Positions 9,613-19,110 of a DNA stretch of 64,000 nt are shown in pieces (position 1 is the first letter of the stretch; every line of letters begins with the position of its first letter). This DNA comes from Achromobacter sp. UMC46 (GTDB lineage: Bacteria; Pseudomonadota; Gammaproteobacteria; Burkholderiales; Burkholderiaceae_B), in contig NZ_LZZS01000040.1 in assembly GCF_014170335.1 (NCBI RefSeq), forward strand, positions 124,001 through 188,000, read 5' to 3'. The notes beneath the pieces are model-generated. The model was not told the origin of the DNA. It ran no database searches and was given only the letters and a program-made list of their open reading frames with translations. Position numbers and translations under genes: made by a program.

Positions 9613-10233
9613 ATGGATCTCAAGCTCCTGAACGACCAAGGTCAGGCCGCTGCTACGTTCAGCGCGCCCGATACGATCTTCGGCCGTGACTTCAACGAAG
9701 CGCTGATTCATCAGATCGTGGTGGCTTTCCAAGCCAATGCCCGTGCCGGCAACCGCGCTCAGAAGGATCGTGCCGAAGTTAAGCACTCGACCAAGAAGCC
9801 CTGGCGCCAGAAGGGTACCGGCCGCGCACGCGCTGGTATGACTTCGTCGCCTCTGTGGCGTGGCGGTGGTCGGATTTTCCCGAACTCGCCCGAAGAGAAC
9901 TTCAGCCAGAAGGTCAACAAGAAGATGTACCGCGCCGGGATCCGTTCGATCCTGTCGCAACTGGCTCGCGAAGACCGCATCGCTGTTGTCGAATCGTTCG
10001 ATCTGGAATCGCCCAAGACCAAGGACGCAGCCGCAAAGCTGAAGAGCCTGGGCCTGGACTCGGTCCTGATCATCACCGACAGCGTTGATGAGAATGTTTA
10101 CCTCGCCACCCGCAACCTGCCGCACGTTGCTGTTGTCGAGCCCCGTTATGCCGATCCGTTGTCGCTGGTCCACTACAAGAAAGTGCTGATCACCAAGCCG
10201 GCCATCGCTCAACTCGAGGAGATGCTGGGATGA
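9613..10233 (+). CDS. rplD: 50S ribosomal protein L4
   Basis: A 206-residue L4 with the long internal loop that reaches the exit tunnel ([27 protein letters not shown]). Besides its structural role, L4 autoregulates the S10 operon in E. coli. The gene is 4 bases after rplC and overlaps rplW by 4 bases, implying coupled translation. The structured leader before rplC is a candidate target. Confidence 0.97.
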   Translation: MDLKLLNDQGQAAATFSAPDTIFGRDFNEALIHQIVVAFQANARAGNRAQKDRAEVKHSTKKPWRQKGTGRARAGMTSSPLWRGGGRIFPNSPEENFSQKVNKKMYRAGIRSILSQLAREDRIAVVESFDLESPKTKDAAAKLKSLGLDSVLIITDSVDENVYLATRNLPHVAVVEPRYADPLSLVHYKKVLITKPAIAQLEEMLG

Positions 10234-10526
10234 ACGCTGAACGCTTGATGCAAGTCATTCTGGCTCCGATCGTGACCGAAAAGGCCACGTTCGTCGCTGA
10301 GAAGAATCAGCAAGTCGCTTTCCGTGTCGTGGCTGACGCTACCAAGCCGGAAATCAAGGCTGCCGTCGAACTGCTCTTCAAGGTGCAGGTCGAGTCCGTG
10401 CAGGTCCTCAACCGTAAGGGCAAAGTCAAGCGCTTTGGCCGATTCGTTGGCCGTCGCCGTAATGAGCGCAAGGCTTACGTGTCGCTCAAGGACGGCCAGG
10501 AAATCGACTTTGCGGAGGTGAAGTAA
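10230..10526 (+). CDS. rplW: 50S ribosomal protein L23
   Basis: The 98-residue L23 ([20 protein letters not shown]) lies at the tunnel exit and docks trigger factor and SRP. The [18 protein letters not shown]-like segment typical of L23 is present. It overlaps rplD by ATGA and abuts rplB directly. Confidence 0.97.
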   Translation: MNAERLMQVILAPIVTEKATFVAEKNQQVAFRVVADATKPEIKAAVELLFKVQVESVQVLNRKGKVKRFGRFVGRRRNERKAYVSLKDGQEIDFAEVK

Positions 10527-11354
10527 ATGGCCCTCGTAAAAGTTAAGCCGACTTCGGCCGGCCGCCGTGGCATGGTGAAGGTTGTTAGTCCCAACCTGCA
10601 CAAGGGTGAGCCCTACGCGCCGCTGCTGGAAAAGAAGACCCGTGGTTCTGGCCGTAACAACAACGGTCACATCACGATCCGCCATCGTGGCGGCGGTCAC
10701 AAGCAACACTACCGCTTGGTCGACTTCCGTCGTGACAAGGACGGTATCCCGGCGAAGGTTGAGCGTCTGGAATATGACCCCAACCGTACGGCGCACATCG
10801 CTCTGCTGTGCTACGCCGACGGCGAACGTCGTTACATCATCGCTCCGCGTGGTCTGGAAGTGGGTGCCACGGTGCTGTCGGGTATTGAAGCCCCGATCCG
10901 CGCCGGCAACACGCTGCCGATCCGCAACATCCCGGTGGGTACGACGATTCACTGCGTCGAAATGCTGCCTGGCAAGGGTGCTCAGATGGTCCGCTCGGCT
11001 GGCGCTTCCGCCGTCCTGCTGGCTCGCGAAGGCATCTACGCTCAGGTTCGTCTGCGCTCGGGTGAAGTCCGCCGTGTGCACATCGAATGCCGCGCCACCA
11101 TTGGTGAAGTCGGTAACGAAGAACACAGCCTGCGCCAAATCGGCAAGGCCGGTGCAATGCGTTGGCGTGGTATCCGCCCGACGGTCCGTGGCGTTGCCAT
11201 GAACCCGGTGGATCACCCGCACGGTGGCGGTGAAGGCCGTACCGGTGAAGCACGCGAACCGGTCAGCCCGTGGGGTACTCCGGCGAAGGGTTTCAAGACC
11301 CGTCGCAACAAGCGGACGAACAATATGATCGTCCAACGGCGCAAGCGCAAGTAA
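10527..11354 (+). CDS. rplB: 50S ribosomal protein L2
   Basis: A 275-residue L2 required for subunit association and peptidyl transfer. The conserved C-terminal [14 protein letters not shown] carries the histidine implicated in activity. Its start codon directly follows the rplW stop, in the standard S10 order. Confidence 0.97.
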   Translation: MALVKVKPTSAGRRGMVKVVSPNLHKGEPYAPLLEKKTRGSGRNNNGHITIRHRGGGHKQHYRLVDFRRDKDGIPAKVERLEYDPNRTAHIALLCYADGERRYIIAPRGLEVGATVLSGIEAPIRAGNTLPIRNIPVGTTIHCVEMLPGKGAQMVRSAGASAVLLAREGIYAQVRLRSGEVRRVHIECRATIGEVGNEEHSLRQIGKAGAMRWRGIRPTVRGVAMNPVDHPHGGGEGRTGEAREPVSPWGTPAKGFKTRRNKRTNNMIVQRRKRK

Positions 11355-11366
11355 GAGGCGAACACT

Positions 11367-11642
11367 ATGTCACGTTCGATCAAGAAAGGCCCGTTTGTCG
11401 ATGCTCACCTGATCAAAAAGGTGGACACGGCCGTCGCGGGCAAAGACAAGAAGCCGATCAAGACCTGGTCGCGTCGCTCCACGATCCTGCCCGAGTTCAT
11501 CGGTCTGACGATCGCTGTGCACAACGGCAAGCAACATGTCCCCGTGTATATCAACGAGAACATGGTCGGTCACAAGCTGGGCGAGTTCGCGCTGACCCGT
11601 ACGTTCAAGGGCCACGCTGCGGACAAGAAGGCGAAGAGGTAA
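11367..11642 (+). CDS. rpsS: 30S ribosomal protein S19
   Basis: The 91-residue S19 starts [19 protein letters not shown] and contains the family block [20 protein letters not shown]. It is a 30S head protein near the subunit interface. It is placed 12 bases after rplB and 3 bases before rplV. Confidence 0.97.
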   Translation: MSRSIKKGPFVDAHLIKKVDTAVAGKDKKPIKTWSRRSTILPEFIGLTIAVHNGKQHVPVYINENMVGHKLGEFALTRTFKGHAADKKAKR

Positions 11643-11645
11643 GCG

Positions 11646-11975
11646 ATGGAAACTACTGCCATTATCCGTGGGGTGCACATCTCGGCACAGAAGACCCGTC
11701 TGGTTGCGGACTTGATCCGTGGTCAGAAGGTCGGCCGTGCCCTGGAAATCCTCACCTTCTCGCCGAAGAAGGCTGCCGTCATCCTGAAGAAGGCTGTCGA
11801 GTCCGCCATCGCCAACGCCGAGCACAACGACGGCGCCGATATCGACGAACTGAAAGTCACCACGATTTTTGTGGACAAGGCTCAGTCGATGAAGCGCTTC
11901 TCCGCTCGCGCCAAGGGCCGCGGCAACCGTATCGAGAAGCAGACCTGCCATATCACGGTCAAGGTCGGAGCTTAA
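11646..11975 (+). CDS. rplV: 50S ribosomal protein L22
   Basis: The 109-residue L22 contains the beta-hairpin lining the nascent peptide tunnel; the tip sequence [17 protein letters not shown] is normal, with no deletion of the kind linked to macrolide resistance. Standard position between rpsS and rpsC. Confidence 0.97.
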   Translation: METTAIIRGVHISAQKTRLVADLIRGQKVGRALEILTFSPKKAAVILKKAVESAIANAEHNDGADIDELKVTTIFVDKAQSMKRFSARAKGRGNRIEKQTCHITVKVGA

Positions 11976-11984
11976 GGAGTCACG

Positions 11985-12779
11985 ATGGGTCAGAAAATTC
12001 ACCCCACTGGGTTCCGTCTCGCGGTCACCCGTAATTGGTCCTCGCGTTGGTTCGCCGACGACAAGGCCTTCGGCACGATGCTTGCCGAAGACATTCGCGT
12101 TCGCGAGTACCTGAAAAAGAAGCTCAAGAGCGCCTCCGTTGGTCGCGTGATCATCGAGCGTCCGGCCAAGAATGCCCGCATCACCGTCTACTCGGCTCGT
12201 CCGGGCGTGGTGATCGGCAAGCGCGGCGAGGACATCGAAAACCTGAAGGCCGATCTGCAGCGTCTGATGGGCGTGCCTGTGCACGTCAACATCGAGGAAA
12301 TCCGCAAGCCGGAAACCGATGCTCAACTGATCGCCGACTCGATTTCGCAACAGCTCGAGAAGCGCATCATGTTCCGTCGCGCAATGAAGCGCGCGATGCA
12401 AAACGCGATGCGTCTGGGTGCCCAAGGCATCAAGATCATGAGCGCGGGCCGTCTGAACGGTATCGAAATTGCTCGCACCGAGTGGTATCGCGAAGGCCGT
12501 GTGCCGCTGCACACCCTCAAGGCCAACATTGACTACGGCACCTCCGAAGCCCACACCACGTATGGCGTGATTGGCATCAAGGTCTGGGTCTACAAGGGCG
12601 ACATGCTGGCTAACGGCGAATTGCCGCCGGAAACCGCTGCCCCGCGCGAAGAAGAACGTCGTCCGCGCCGCGCTCCGCGTGGTGATCGTCCGGACGGTGC
12701 TCGCACCGGTCGTCCGGGTGGTCGTGGTCGTGGTGGTCCCCGCAAGGCGGACGCTGCTCCGGCGCCTGAAGGAGAATAA
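11985..12779 (+). CDS. rpsC: 30S ribosomal protein S3 with extended basic C-terminal tail
   Basis: A 264-residue S3. The KH domain ([14 protein letters not shown]) and the S3 C-terminal domain are intact to about residue 212. Beyond this lies a low-complexity tail of about 50 residues rich in Arg, Gly, Pro and Asp, making it about 30 residues longer than the E. coli protein. S3 forms part of the mRNA entry channel, and the tail should lie on the 30S surface. The spacing of 9 bases from rplV fits one operon. Confidence 0.97.
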   Translation: MGQKIHPTGFRLAVTRNWSSRWFADDKAFGTMLAEDIRVREYLKKKLKSASVGRVIIERPAKNARITVYSARPGVVIGKRGEDIENLKADLQRLMGVPVHVNIEEIRKPETDAQLIADSISQQLEKRIMFRRAMKRAMQNAMRLGAQGIKIMSAGRLNGIEIARTEWYREGRVPLHTLKANIDYGTSEAHTTYGVIGIKVWVYKGDMLANGELPPETAAPREEERRPRRAPRGDRPDGARTGRPGGRGRGGPRKADAAPAPEGE

Positions 12780-12781
12780 CC

Positions 12782-13198
12782 ATGCTGCAACCCTCTCGCA
12801 GAAAGTATCGCAAAGAGCAGAAGGGCCGCAACACCGGTCTGGCGACTCGTGGTACCCACGTGTCGTTCGGCGAATTCGGTCTGAAGGCCACCGGCCGTGG
12901 CCGTCTGACCGCTCGCCAGATCGAAGCCGCTCGTCGTGCTATCAATCGTCACATCAAGCGTGGCGGCCGTATCTGGATTCGCATTTTCCCGGATAAGCCC
13001 ATCTCGCAAAAGCCCGCCGAAGTCCGCATGGGTAACGGTAAGGGTAATCCTGAGTACTGGGTCGCTGAAATTCAGCCCGGCAAAGTGCTCTACGAAATGG
13101 AAGGTGTGAGCGAAGAGATCGCGCGTGAAGCTTTCCGCCTGGCCGCTGCCAAGCTGCCGATTTCGACCACGTTCGTCGCGCGTCATATCGGTGCTTAA
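12782..13198 (+). CDS. rplP: 50S ribosomal protein L16
   Basis: The 138-residue L16 ([19 protein letters not shown]) sits near the A-site tRNA elbow and is needed for late 50S assembly. The conserved [20 protein letters not shown] is intact. It begins 2 bases after rpsC. Confidence 0.97.
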
Positions 13199-13209
13199 GG
13201 AGTACTAAC

Positions 13210-13401
13210 ATGAAAGCTAGCGAACTCCGTTCGAAAGACGCCGCCGAGCTCGGCAAAGAGCTCGAAAGCCTGCTGAAGGCACAATTCGGTCTGCGTATGC
13301 AGAAGGCCACGCAGCAACTGGCCAACACCAGCCAGCTGCGCAACGTGCGTCGCGACATCGCGCGCGTTCGTACCTTGCTGACCGAGAAGGCAGGGAAATA
13401 A
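13210..13401 (+). CDS. rpmC: 50S ribosomal protein L29
   Basis: The 63-residue two-helix protein ([20 protein letters not shown]) has the typical [16 protein letters not shown]-terminal helix. It neighbours L23 at the tunnel exit. It starts 11 bases after rplP and ends 2 bases before rpsQ. Confidence 0.96.
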
Positions 13402-13403
13402 AC

Positions 13404-13685
13404 ATGAGCGAAACTCAAAACACCCAAGTGGCCAAGCGCCAGCGTACGCTGGTTGGCAAGGTCGTCAGCAACAAGATGGACAAGACTGTCGTTGTGCTCG
13501 TCGAGCGCCGCGTCAAGCACCCCATCTTCGGCAAGATCATCGTGCGCTCCGCGAAGTACAAGGCACATGATGAATCGAACCAATTCAACGAAGGCGATAC
13601 GGTTGAAATCGCTGAAGGCCGTCCCATCTCGCGCTCGAAGTCGTGGCGTGTGGTGCGTCTGGTTGAAGCCGCACGTATCATCTAA
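13404..13685 (+). CDS. rpsQ: 30S ribosomal protein S17
   Basis: The 93-residue OB-fold protein carries the family core [20 protein letters not shown] and [17 protein letters not shown]. It binds 16S rRNA early in assembly. In the standard bacterial order rplN follows immediately. Here two hairpins, the second a terminator, end the transcript and rplN lies 11.5 kb downstream. Confidence 0.97.
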   Translation: MSETQNTQVAKRQRTLVGKVVSNKMDKTVVVLVERRVKHPIFGKIIVRSAKYKAHDESNQFNEGDTVEIAEGRPISRSKSWRVVRLVEAARII

Positions 13686-13696
13686 GTAGTGCATCG

Positions 13697-13712
13697 GAAC
13701 GGTTCGCCGTTC
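13697..13712 (+). promoter_or_regulatory. UUCG-loop hairpin after rpsQ
   Basis: GAACGG-TTCG-CCGTTC is a perfect six-pair stem with the very stable UUCG tetraloop, 12 bases past the rpsQ stop and just before the terminator. It probably protects the mRNA 3' end. Confidence 0.5.
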
Positions 13713-13720
13713 TGATATAA

Positions 13721-13754
13721 AACGGCAAGGGCTAACCCCCTTGCCGTTTTTTTT
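13721..13754 (+). terminator. Rho-independent terminator after rpsQ
   Basis: AACGGCAAGGG pairs with CCCTTGCCGTT around a short loop and continues into a run of eight T. It closes the rplC-rpsQ unit, only 20 bases before the next start codon. Confidence 0.88.
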
Positions 13755-13773
13755 CGCCCTGGAGATTCCTGCG

Positions 13774-14277
13774 ATGCGGGTAAAAGAAATCTTACGCAGT
13801 ACGTTCGGCGCCGGCCTGCTTGGCGTTGCGCTGTGCATGGCGGGGGCAGCCAGCGGGCAAGGCGCCGGCGCAGGCGCCGAGGTCACGGCGGTCTCGCCCG
13901 TCGACGACGCGCGCGCAGGCAAGAACGTCTTGAACGCCGGGCCGGAACCGCGCGTCAAGTTGCCGCCAGGATCACGCGACCATGCGGCCATTTTCGGCAC
14001 CGACGACGAAGGCGAACAGGCCCTGTCGCAGCAAGAGCAAGCGCTGCAGGGGCAGCGCGATCAACTGCGGCTGCTTGAGCGGCTGCTTAACCAGAAACCC
14101 GTGGATGCCGCAACGGCGCCGCCGGCCATGATGCCTTTGAACTCGGGTTCAACGATGCGGCCGTTGGCGCCCACGCCTGGGGGATCGCAGCTGGACCGCG
14201 GCAAGATCGACGAGATGCAGCGGCGCGTCGACAGCTTGCGGCGCGAAGCCGATACCTTGCGCCAGAGCGGGAAATAG
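13774..14277 (+). CDS. Secreted protein of unknown function with C-terminal coiled coils
   Basis: Start at ATG 13774, with GGAG (13761-13764) upstream; an earlier in-frame start overlaps the terminator and is unlikely. The 167-residue protein has a signal peptide (about 1-28, ending AASGQ). A Gly/Ala-rich linker is followed by a Gln-rich helical stretch (ALSQQEQALQGQRDQLRLLE) near 85-108 and a second short helix at the C-terminus (IDEMQRRVDSLRREADTLR). No enzyme or lipoprotein motif is visible. It follows the ribosomal terminator and may depend on read-through. Function not recognised. Confidence 0.7.
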   Translation: MRVKEILRSTFGAGLLGVALCMAGAASGQGAGAGAEVTAVSPVDDARAGKNVLNAGPEPRVKLPPGSRDHAAIFGTDDEGEQALSQQEQALQGQRDQLRLLERLLNQKPVDAATAPPAMMPLNSGSTMRPLAPTPGGSQLDRGKIDEMQRRVDSLRREADTLRQSGK

Positions 14278-14307
14278 CGCGACTTCCCAAGCGTCATTCC
14301 CCAGCGA

Positions 14308-15375
14308 TCAACGCCGCCGCGCCAACTCGCGCAGCCGGCCGGCGATGCCGGTCGGGAAGTAGTACACCGACACTACGAACAGGATCCCCAGCCACAGCAG
14401 CCAGCGGTCCGGTTCGAACAGCAGGGCCAGCGGCGCCACGCCCGACACCGCGTCGTGGATCACATGCAGGCCGTCCTGCAGATAGCTCTGCGCGAACACG
14501 AACAGGCTCGCGCCCACCACCGCGCCATACATGGTCCCCATACCCCCGATCACAAGCATCAGCAGGATGTTCAGCATGATCTCGAACGACAGGGACGTGT
14601 CCGGGCCGTTGTAGCGCAGCCAAAGCGCGTACATCGCGCCGGCCAGCGTGGCGAAGGCTGCCGCCAGCAGATTGGACAGGCTGCGGTACAGCACGGTGCG
14701 GTAGCCGATTGCCTCGGCGCGGAACGGGTTCTCGCGAATGGCTTGCAGCACGCGGCCGAACGGCGAATTCACGATGCGCAGCAACATCAGGAACAGCACG
14801 ACGCAGACCGCGGCGATCAGGTAGTACGTGATGATGCGGCCGTCGACGGTGACGCCGAACAGCGGTTCCGACAGCGGTCGGAATGCAGGCCGCAGCATCT
14901 GCGGCACTTTGAAGTTCAAGCCGTCTTCGCCGCCGGTCACGTCCGACAGTTGCGACACCAAGGTCTGGAAAGCGGCCGCGACCGCCAGCGTGATCATCGC
15001 GTAGAAGATGGCGCGCACGCGCAGGCTGGCCAGGCCGATCAGCAACGCGAAGGCGAGCGACACCGCTAACGCCCCGCCGACGCCCGCGAACACCGCGGTC
15101 CAGCCAGGCTCCATCCGGATGCTGGCGATCGCCACGCCGTAGGCGCCGATGCCGAAGAACATGGTGTGCGCGAAGCTCACGATGCCCGTGTAACCCAGCA
15201 GCAGGTCGTAACTGGCGACCAGGATCACGAACACCAGGATCTTGGCGGCCACCGCCAGCGATTTGGGTCCGGGGAAAAGGAAGGGCGCGGCGGCCAGCAG
15301 GGCGACGACCGCGATCAGCACCAGCGCCAGGAAGGTGCTGCGCGGCGGGTCGCCGGAGAGCAGGCGGAAAGACAT
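14308..15375 (-). CDS. Branched-chain amino acid-type ABC transporter permease, LivM family
   Basis: The 355-residue integral membrane protein starts at ATG 15375 (MSFRLLSGDPPR); open frame upstream of this is a shadow of the next gene. It has about nine hydrophobic segments and the LivM hallmarks YDLLLGYTGIVSFAHTMFFG and AIRENPFRAEAIGY. It pairs with the LivH-type permease encoded just upstream to form the channel. It is last in the operon hydrolase, binding protein, LivG, LivF, LivH, LivM. Substrate is not known; family members carry amino acids, amides, urea or aromatic compounds. Confidence 0.9.
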   Translation of the reverse strand: MSFRLLSGDPPRSTFLALVLIAVVALLAAAPFLFPGPKSLAVAAKILVFVILVASYDLLLGYTGIVSFAHTMFFGIGAYGVAIASIRMEPGWTAVFAGVGGALAVSLAFALLIGLASLRVRAIFYAMITLAVAAAFQTLVSQLSDVTGGEDGLNFKVPQMLRPAFRPLSEPLFGVTVDGRIITYYLIAAVCVVLFLMLLRIVNSPFGRVLQAIRENPFRAEAIGYRTVLYRSLSNLLAAAFATLAGAMYALWLRYNGPDTSLSFEIMLNILLMLVIGGMGTMYGAVVGASLFVFAQSYLQDGLHVIHDAVSGVAPLALLFEPDRWLLWLGILFVVSVYYFPTGIAGRLRELARRR

Positions 15376-15386
15376 GGCGGCGGTTC

Positions 15387-16397
15387 CTAGCGGTTCGTGA
15401 CCGGATACACGCCTTGCGGGCGCCACAACAAAATGGCGACCATCAGGGCGATGTTGGAGAACAGGGCGGCCTTGGGCATCAGGAAGCCGGTGTAGTTGGC
15501 CATCAGGCCTACCAGCAGCGCACCGATCAGGCACCCTACGGTCGAGCCCAGGCCGCCGATCATGATCACGATGAAGATCAGCACGTTGACTTGCGCGCCC
15601 AGCTGCGGCACCACCGATTGCTGGTACATGCCCCACAGTACGCCGCCCAGCCCGGCGAGCATCGATCCGGCGACGAACACGCCCACGAAGAGGTGCCGGA
15701 TGCGGTAGCCCAGGCTTTCCACCATCTCGCGGTCTTCCACGCCGGCGCGGATCAGCAGGCCCAGCTTGGTGCGGTTCAGCAGCCACAGCATGCCGCCCAG
15801 CACAAGGACGCCCACGACCAACGCGACGATCCGGAACTTCTCGATCGCCGCGTCGCCCAGCAGGAATGCGCCGCGCAGCGCTTCGGGCAGCGGCAGCGAC
15901 AGGGTCTGCGGGCCCCAGATCATCTTGATGATTTCTTCGCCGATGATCATGCCGCCCATCGTGATGAGGATCTGTTTCAGGTGCTGCCCGTACACCGGCC
16001 GCACGATCACGCGTTCGAACGCCAGGCCCACGGCGCCCGCTACCAGCATGCCCACGATCATGGCCGGCAGCACCGCGGCCAGGTTCATCCACAGGCTGCC
16101 CGTCTGGGTCCAGTCGGCCATGCCGCCCAGCACCGTCGCCGCCATGTAGGCGCCAATGGCGATGAAGAGGCCGTGCCCGAAGTTCAGGACGTCCATCAGA
16201 CCGAACACCAGCGTCATGCCCGAAGCCACGATGAAGATGATCATGCCCATCGCCAGGCCCGCGAGCGTCAAGGTGACCCAGGTTGAAAAGGAACCCACCA
16301 GCGGCAAGGCGATGGCGGCCAGCGCTGCCACCAGCAGGACGGGGCGCAGGTCCGCGCGCGTGCGCGGCAGCGGCGTATCGATATCGATGGTGCTCAT
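15387..16397 (-). CDS. Branched-chain amino acid-type ABC transporter permease, LivH family
   Basis: The 336-residue permease starts at ATG 16397, overlapping the LivF stop by four bases. The LivH signature GMTLVFGLMDVLNFGHG lies near residue 60, followed by further membrane segments and MIGGLGSTVGCLIGALLVG. It forms the translocation pore with the LivM-type partner. The cytoplasmic EAA-like loop (AGVEDREMVESLGY) is present. Confidence 0.9.
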   Translation of the reverse strand: MSTIDIDTPLPRTRADLRPVLLVAALAAIALPLVGSFSTWVTLTLAGLAMGMIIFIVASGMTLVFGLMDVLNFGHGLFIAIGAYMAATVLGGMADWTQTGSLWMNLAAVLPAMIVGMLVAGAVGLAFERVIVRPVYGQHLKQILITMGGMIIGEEIIKMIWGPQTLSLPLPEALRGAFLLGDAAIEKFRIVALVVGVLVLGGMLWLLNRTKLGLLIRAGVEDREMVESLGYRIRHLFVGVFVAGSMLAGLGGVLWGMYQQSVVPQLGAQVNVLIFIVIMIGGLGSTVGCLIGALLVGLMANYTGFLMPKAALFSNIALMVAILLWRPQGVYPVTNR

Positions 16398-17143
16398 TGG
16401 TGGCTTCCCAGCGACAGGCCCAGCAGGCGTGTCTGTAGCGCGTCGTCTTCGGCAAGCTGGCGCATGCCGCCGGCGTGGACGACTTGGCCGTTGTCCATGA
16501 CCGCGACGTGGTCGCCGACCCGTTGCGCGAAGTTGAAGTTCTGTTCGACCAGCAGGATGGTGGTGGCCGCCTGCTTGAGTTCGATGAAGGCGTCGATCAT
16601 GTTCTGCACGATGGCGGGCGCCAGCCCTTTGCTGGGCTCGTCGATCAGCAGCAGCCGGCGGGGTTCGATGATGGCGCGGGCCACCGCCAGCATCTGCTTC
16701 TGTCCGCCCGACAGCTTGCCGGCGGGGTGCAGCCAGAACTTCTTCAGCGCGGGGAAGAAGCCGAAGATCCATTCCAGCCGCGCAGTGTCGAGCTGCTCGG
16801 CGCTTCGGGCCTGGCGAGCCGCCAGCAGGATGTTCTCCTTGACCGACAGGTCGGCGAAGATGCCCATGTTCTCGGGCACATAGGCCATGCCCATGCGCGC
16901 CATGTCGGGAGGCGACTTGCGCGTGTCCGGGCCGCCGATGGGCATGCCGTCGAACGCGATTTGCCCTTGCGAGGCGCGCCACAAGCCCATGATCGTGCGC
17001 AGCGTTGTCGTCTTGCCGGCGCCGTTGCGGCCCAGCAGCATGGTCACGGCGGCAGGCGGCACGGCCAGGTCCACACCATGCAGGATGTGGTACGCGCCGA
17101 TATGCGTGTGCACGCCCTTGAGTTCCAGCAGCGGGGCCGTCAT
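16394..17143 (-). CDS. ABC transporter ATP-binding protein, LivF family
   Basis: A 249-residue ATPase with Walker A GRNGAGKT (about residues 39-46), signature LSGGQKQM, Walker B LLLIDEPSKG and the switch histidine in LLVEQN-type context. It overlaps both neighbouring genes by four bases, so it is translationally coupled. It should pair with the LivG-type ATPase to drive the two permeases. Confidence 0.92.
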   Translation of the reverse strand: MTAPLLELKGVHTHIGAYHILHGVDLAVPPAAVTMLLGRNGAGKTTTLRTIMGLWRASQGQIAFDGMPIGGPDTRKSPPDMARMGMAYVPENMGIFADLSVKENILLAARQARSAEQLDTARLEWIFGFFPALKKFWLHPAGKLSGGQKQMLAVARAIIEPRRLLLIDEPSKGLAPAIVQNMIDAFIELKQAATTILLVEQNFNFAQRVGDHVAVMDNGQVVHAGGMRQLAEDDALQTRLLGLSLGSHQ

Positions 17144-17910
17144 GCCTGTTGCTCCGTCGGGCTGATGCCCAGATAGGCTTGCTGCACGACGGGGGACGCG
17201 ATGACGGTGGCGGGGTCGCCGTCCGCCATCAACTGGCCGTTGTGCAGCACGACGATCCGGTCGGCCAGTTCGCGCACCACATCCATCTTGTGCTCCACCA
17301 GCAGGATCGTCTTGGACGGATCGTTCTTGATCTCGCGGATCAGTTCCAGCACGACGGGCACATCGTCCACGCTCATGCCCGCCGTGGGTTCATCGAACAT
17401 GAAGACCTGCGGTTCCAGCGCGATCAGCATCGCGATCTCCAGCTTGCGCTGATCGCCATGCGGCAGGTCGGCGGCGGCCTGGTCGCGCCGCGCGGACAGC
17501 CGGGTACGTTCCAGCAACGCATCGGCGCGCACCAGCAGCTCGCGGTCATCGTCCCAGGTTCGCCAGAAACGGATCTGGCGCCAGCTCATGCCTTGCTGGC
17601 GCGATTGCAGCGCCAGCCGCACGTTCTCATGCACGGACAGGCGCGGGAACAGCTGCGTCAGCTGGAACGCGCGGCCCAGGCCGGCGTGCATGCGTGCCGG
17701 CGCCGGCAGCGAGGTCAGGTCGCGGCCGTTCAGCCGCACCGATCCCGCGCTTGCGCGCAGCTGGCCGGAGATCAAGTTGAAGTACGTGGTCTTGCCCGCG
17801 CCGTTCGGGCCGACGATGGCGGTCAATGTGCCAGGCGCGTAACGGCAGCTGACATCGTTGACGGCCACGTGCCCGCCGAAACGGATCGTGAGCGACTGGG
17901 TTTCCAACAT
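17140..17910 (-). CDS. ABC transporter ATP-binding protein, LivG family
   Basis: A 256-residue ATPase with Walker A GPNGAGKT, Walker B VFMFDEPTAG and the LivG-type signature LPHGDQRKLEIA, in which the usual LSGG is altered as is common in this subfamily. It overlaps the LivF gene by four bases and follows the binding protein gene by 15 bases. Confidence 0.92.
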   Translation of the reverse strand: MLETQSLTIRFGGHVAVNDVSCRYAPGTLTAIVGPNGAGKTTYFNLISGQLRASAGSVRLNGRDLTSLPAPARMHAGLGRAFQLTQLFPRLSVHENVRLALQSRQQGMSWRQIRFWRTWDDDRELLVRADALLERTRLSARRDQAAADLPHGDQRKLEIAMLIALEPQVFMFDEPTAGMSVDDVPVVLELIREIKNDPSKTILLVEHKMDVVRELADRIVVLHNGQLMADGDPATVIASPVVQQAYLGISPTEQQA

Positions 17911-17925
17911 CGCAGCGGCGCGCCT

Positions 17926-19098
17926 TCAGCGTTTGTTCTGAATCGGCACGGCCATCTGGTCGGGCGTGATTTCCTTGACCAGGTCCTGCACCGCCCACGG
18001 CACCGAGGGGTCGCTCTTGATGCGGAAGTGGTACATGGATTGCATGGCCTGGTGGTCTTCGGGCCGGAACGTCATCTTGCCCTTGGGCGTGTCGAAGCTC
18101 ATGCCTTCCATCGCCTTGATGAGCGTGTCGGTGTCGGAGTTGCCCGCGGTCTTGTTCAGCGCCGCCACGATGGCGATGCCGGACGACATGCCGCCGGCCG
18201 TGAAGAAGTCCGGCGGTTGGCCGTAGCGCTTCTGGTGTTCAGCGACCAGCCAGTCGTTGATCGGATTCTTGGGGATGCCGTAGTAGTAATAGGTGGCGCC
18301 TTCCATGCCGGCCAGCGATTTCAGCGGCGTCATCGCGGCCAGCGTGTTGCCGCCCGTCGCGATTTCGATGCCGAAGCGCTTGGGATCCAGATCGGCGATC
18401 TTGAACGGGTTGCCCGCGCCGGCCCACAGGATGAAGATGATCTTGCGGCCGGGCTTGTCCTTCAACGCGTCGAACAGGCGCTGCGCGCCGGCGGTGAAGT
18501 CGGTGGCGTTGGCGGGCAGGTATTCCTCGTGCACGATCTTGGCGTTCTTCAGCGCGCCCTTGAAGGCCTTCACACCGTCGCGGCCGAAGGCATAGTCCTG
18601 CGCCAGCATGGCAATCGAGGTGCCGGCCTGGTCGAAGGCCACCGCGTTGGCGATCGCGTCCTGCGACGAATTGCGGCCGGTGCGGAAGATGTACTTGTTC
18701 CACTTTTCGCCTGTGATGGAGTCCGCCACGGCAGGCTCCACCAGCAGGATCTTTTCGTACTCTTCAGCGATCGGCAGCATGGCCAATGCAACGCCCGACG
18801 AGGTGGGGCCGACGGCGATGTCGGCGTTGTCGTCGGCATAGGCGGACGCCAGCTGCGCACGCGCCACGTCGGGCTTGCCCTGGTTGTCCTTTTCGATCAC
18901 GCGGATCTTGCGGCCGGCCACCGTCATGGTGCCCTGCGTGGCGTACTCCAGGCCCAGCATCAGCCCGTTCTGCGTCTGTTTGGCGTAGGCCTCCAGCGGA
19001 CCGGTCTTGTCGTAGACGTGGGCGACGACGAAGTCCTTCGCGGCCACTGCGGAATTCATGCAAAGGGCCGCCAGCGCGGCAAGCAGAATGCGATTCAT
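17926..19098 (-). CDS. Periplasmic substrate-binding protein of the Liv-type ABC transporter
   Basis: The 390-residue protein has a cleavable signal peptide (1-19, ending AVAA). A type I periplasmic binding fold follows, with the opening DFVVAHVYDKTGPLEAYAKQ and the ligand-site region IAVGPTSSGVALAM. It belongs to the LivK/amide-binding family. The gene lies between an alpha/beta hydrolase and the two ATPases, so the ligand may be an ester, amide or ring-cleavage compound rather than leucine (inference). Confidence 0.88.
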   Translation of the reverse strand: MNRILLAALAALCMNSAVAAKDFVVAHVYDKTGPLEAYAKQTQNGLMLGLEYATQGTMTVAGRKIRVIEKDNQGKPDVARAQLASAYADDNADIAVGPTSSGVALAMLPIAEEYEKILLVEPAVADSITGEKWNKYIFRTGRNSSQDAIANAVAFDQAGTSIAMLAQDYAFGRDGVKAFKGALKNAKIVHEEYLPANATDFTAGAQRLFDALKDKPGRKIIFILWAGAGNPFKIADLDPKRFGIEIATGGNTLAAMTPLKSLAGMEGATYYYYGIPKNPINDWLVAEHQKRYGQPPDFFTAGGMSSGIAIVAALNKTAGNSDTDTLIKAMEGMSFDTPKGKMTFRPEDHQAMQSMYHFRIKSDPSVPWAVQDLVKEITPDQMAVPIQNKR

Positions 19099-19110
19099 GG
19101 ATGTCTCCTG

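Noticed and set aside
14308-16982. Long fused frames suggesting larger permease proteins
   Set aside because: The extra N-terminal parts are antisense-like or frame-shifted readings of the neighbouring gene. True starts at 15375 and 16397 give normal LivM and LivH lengths.
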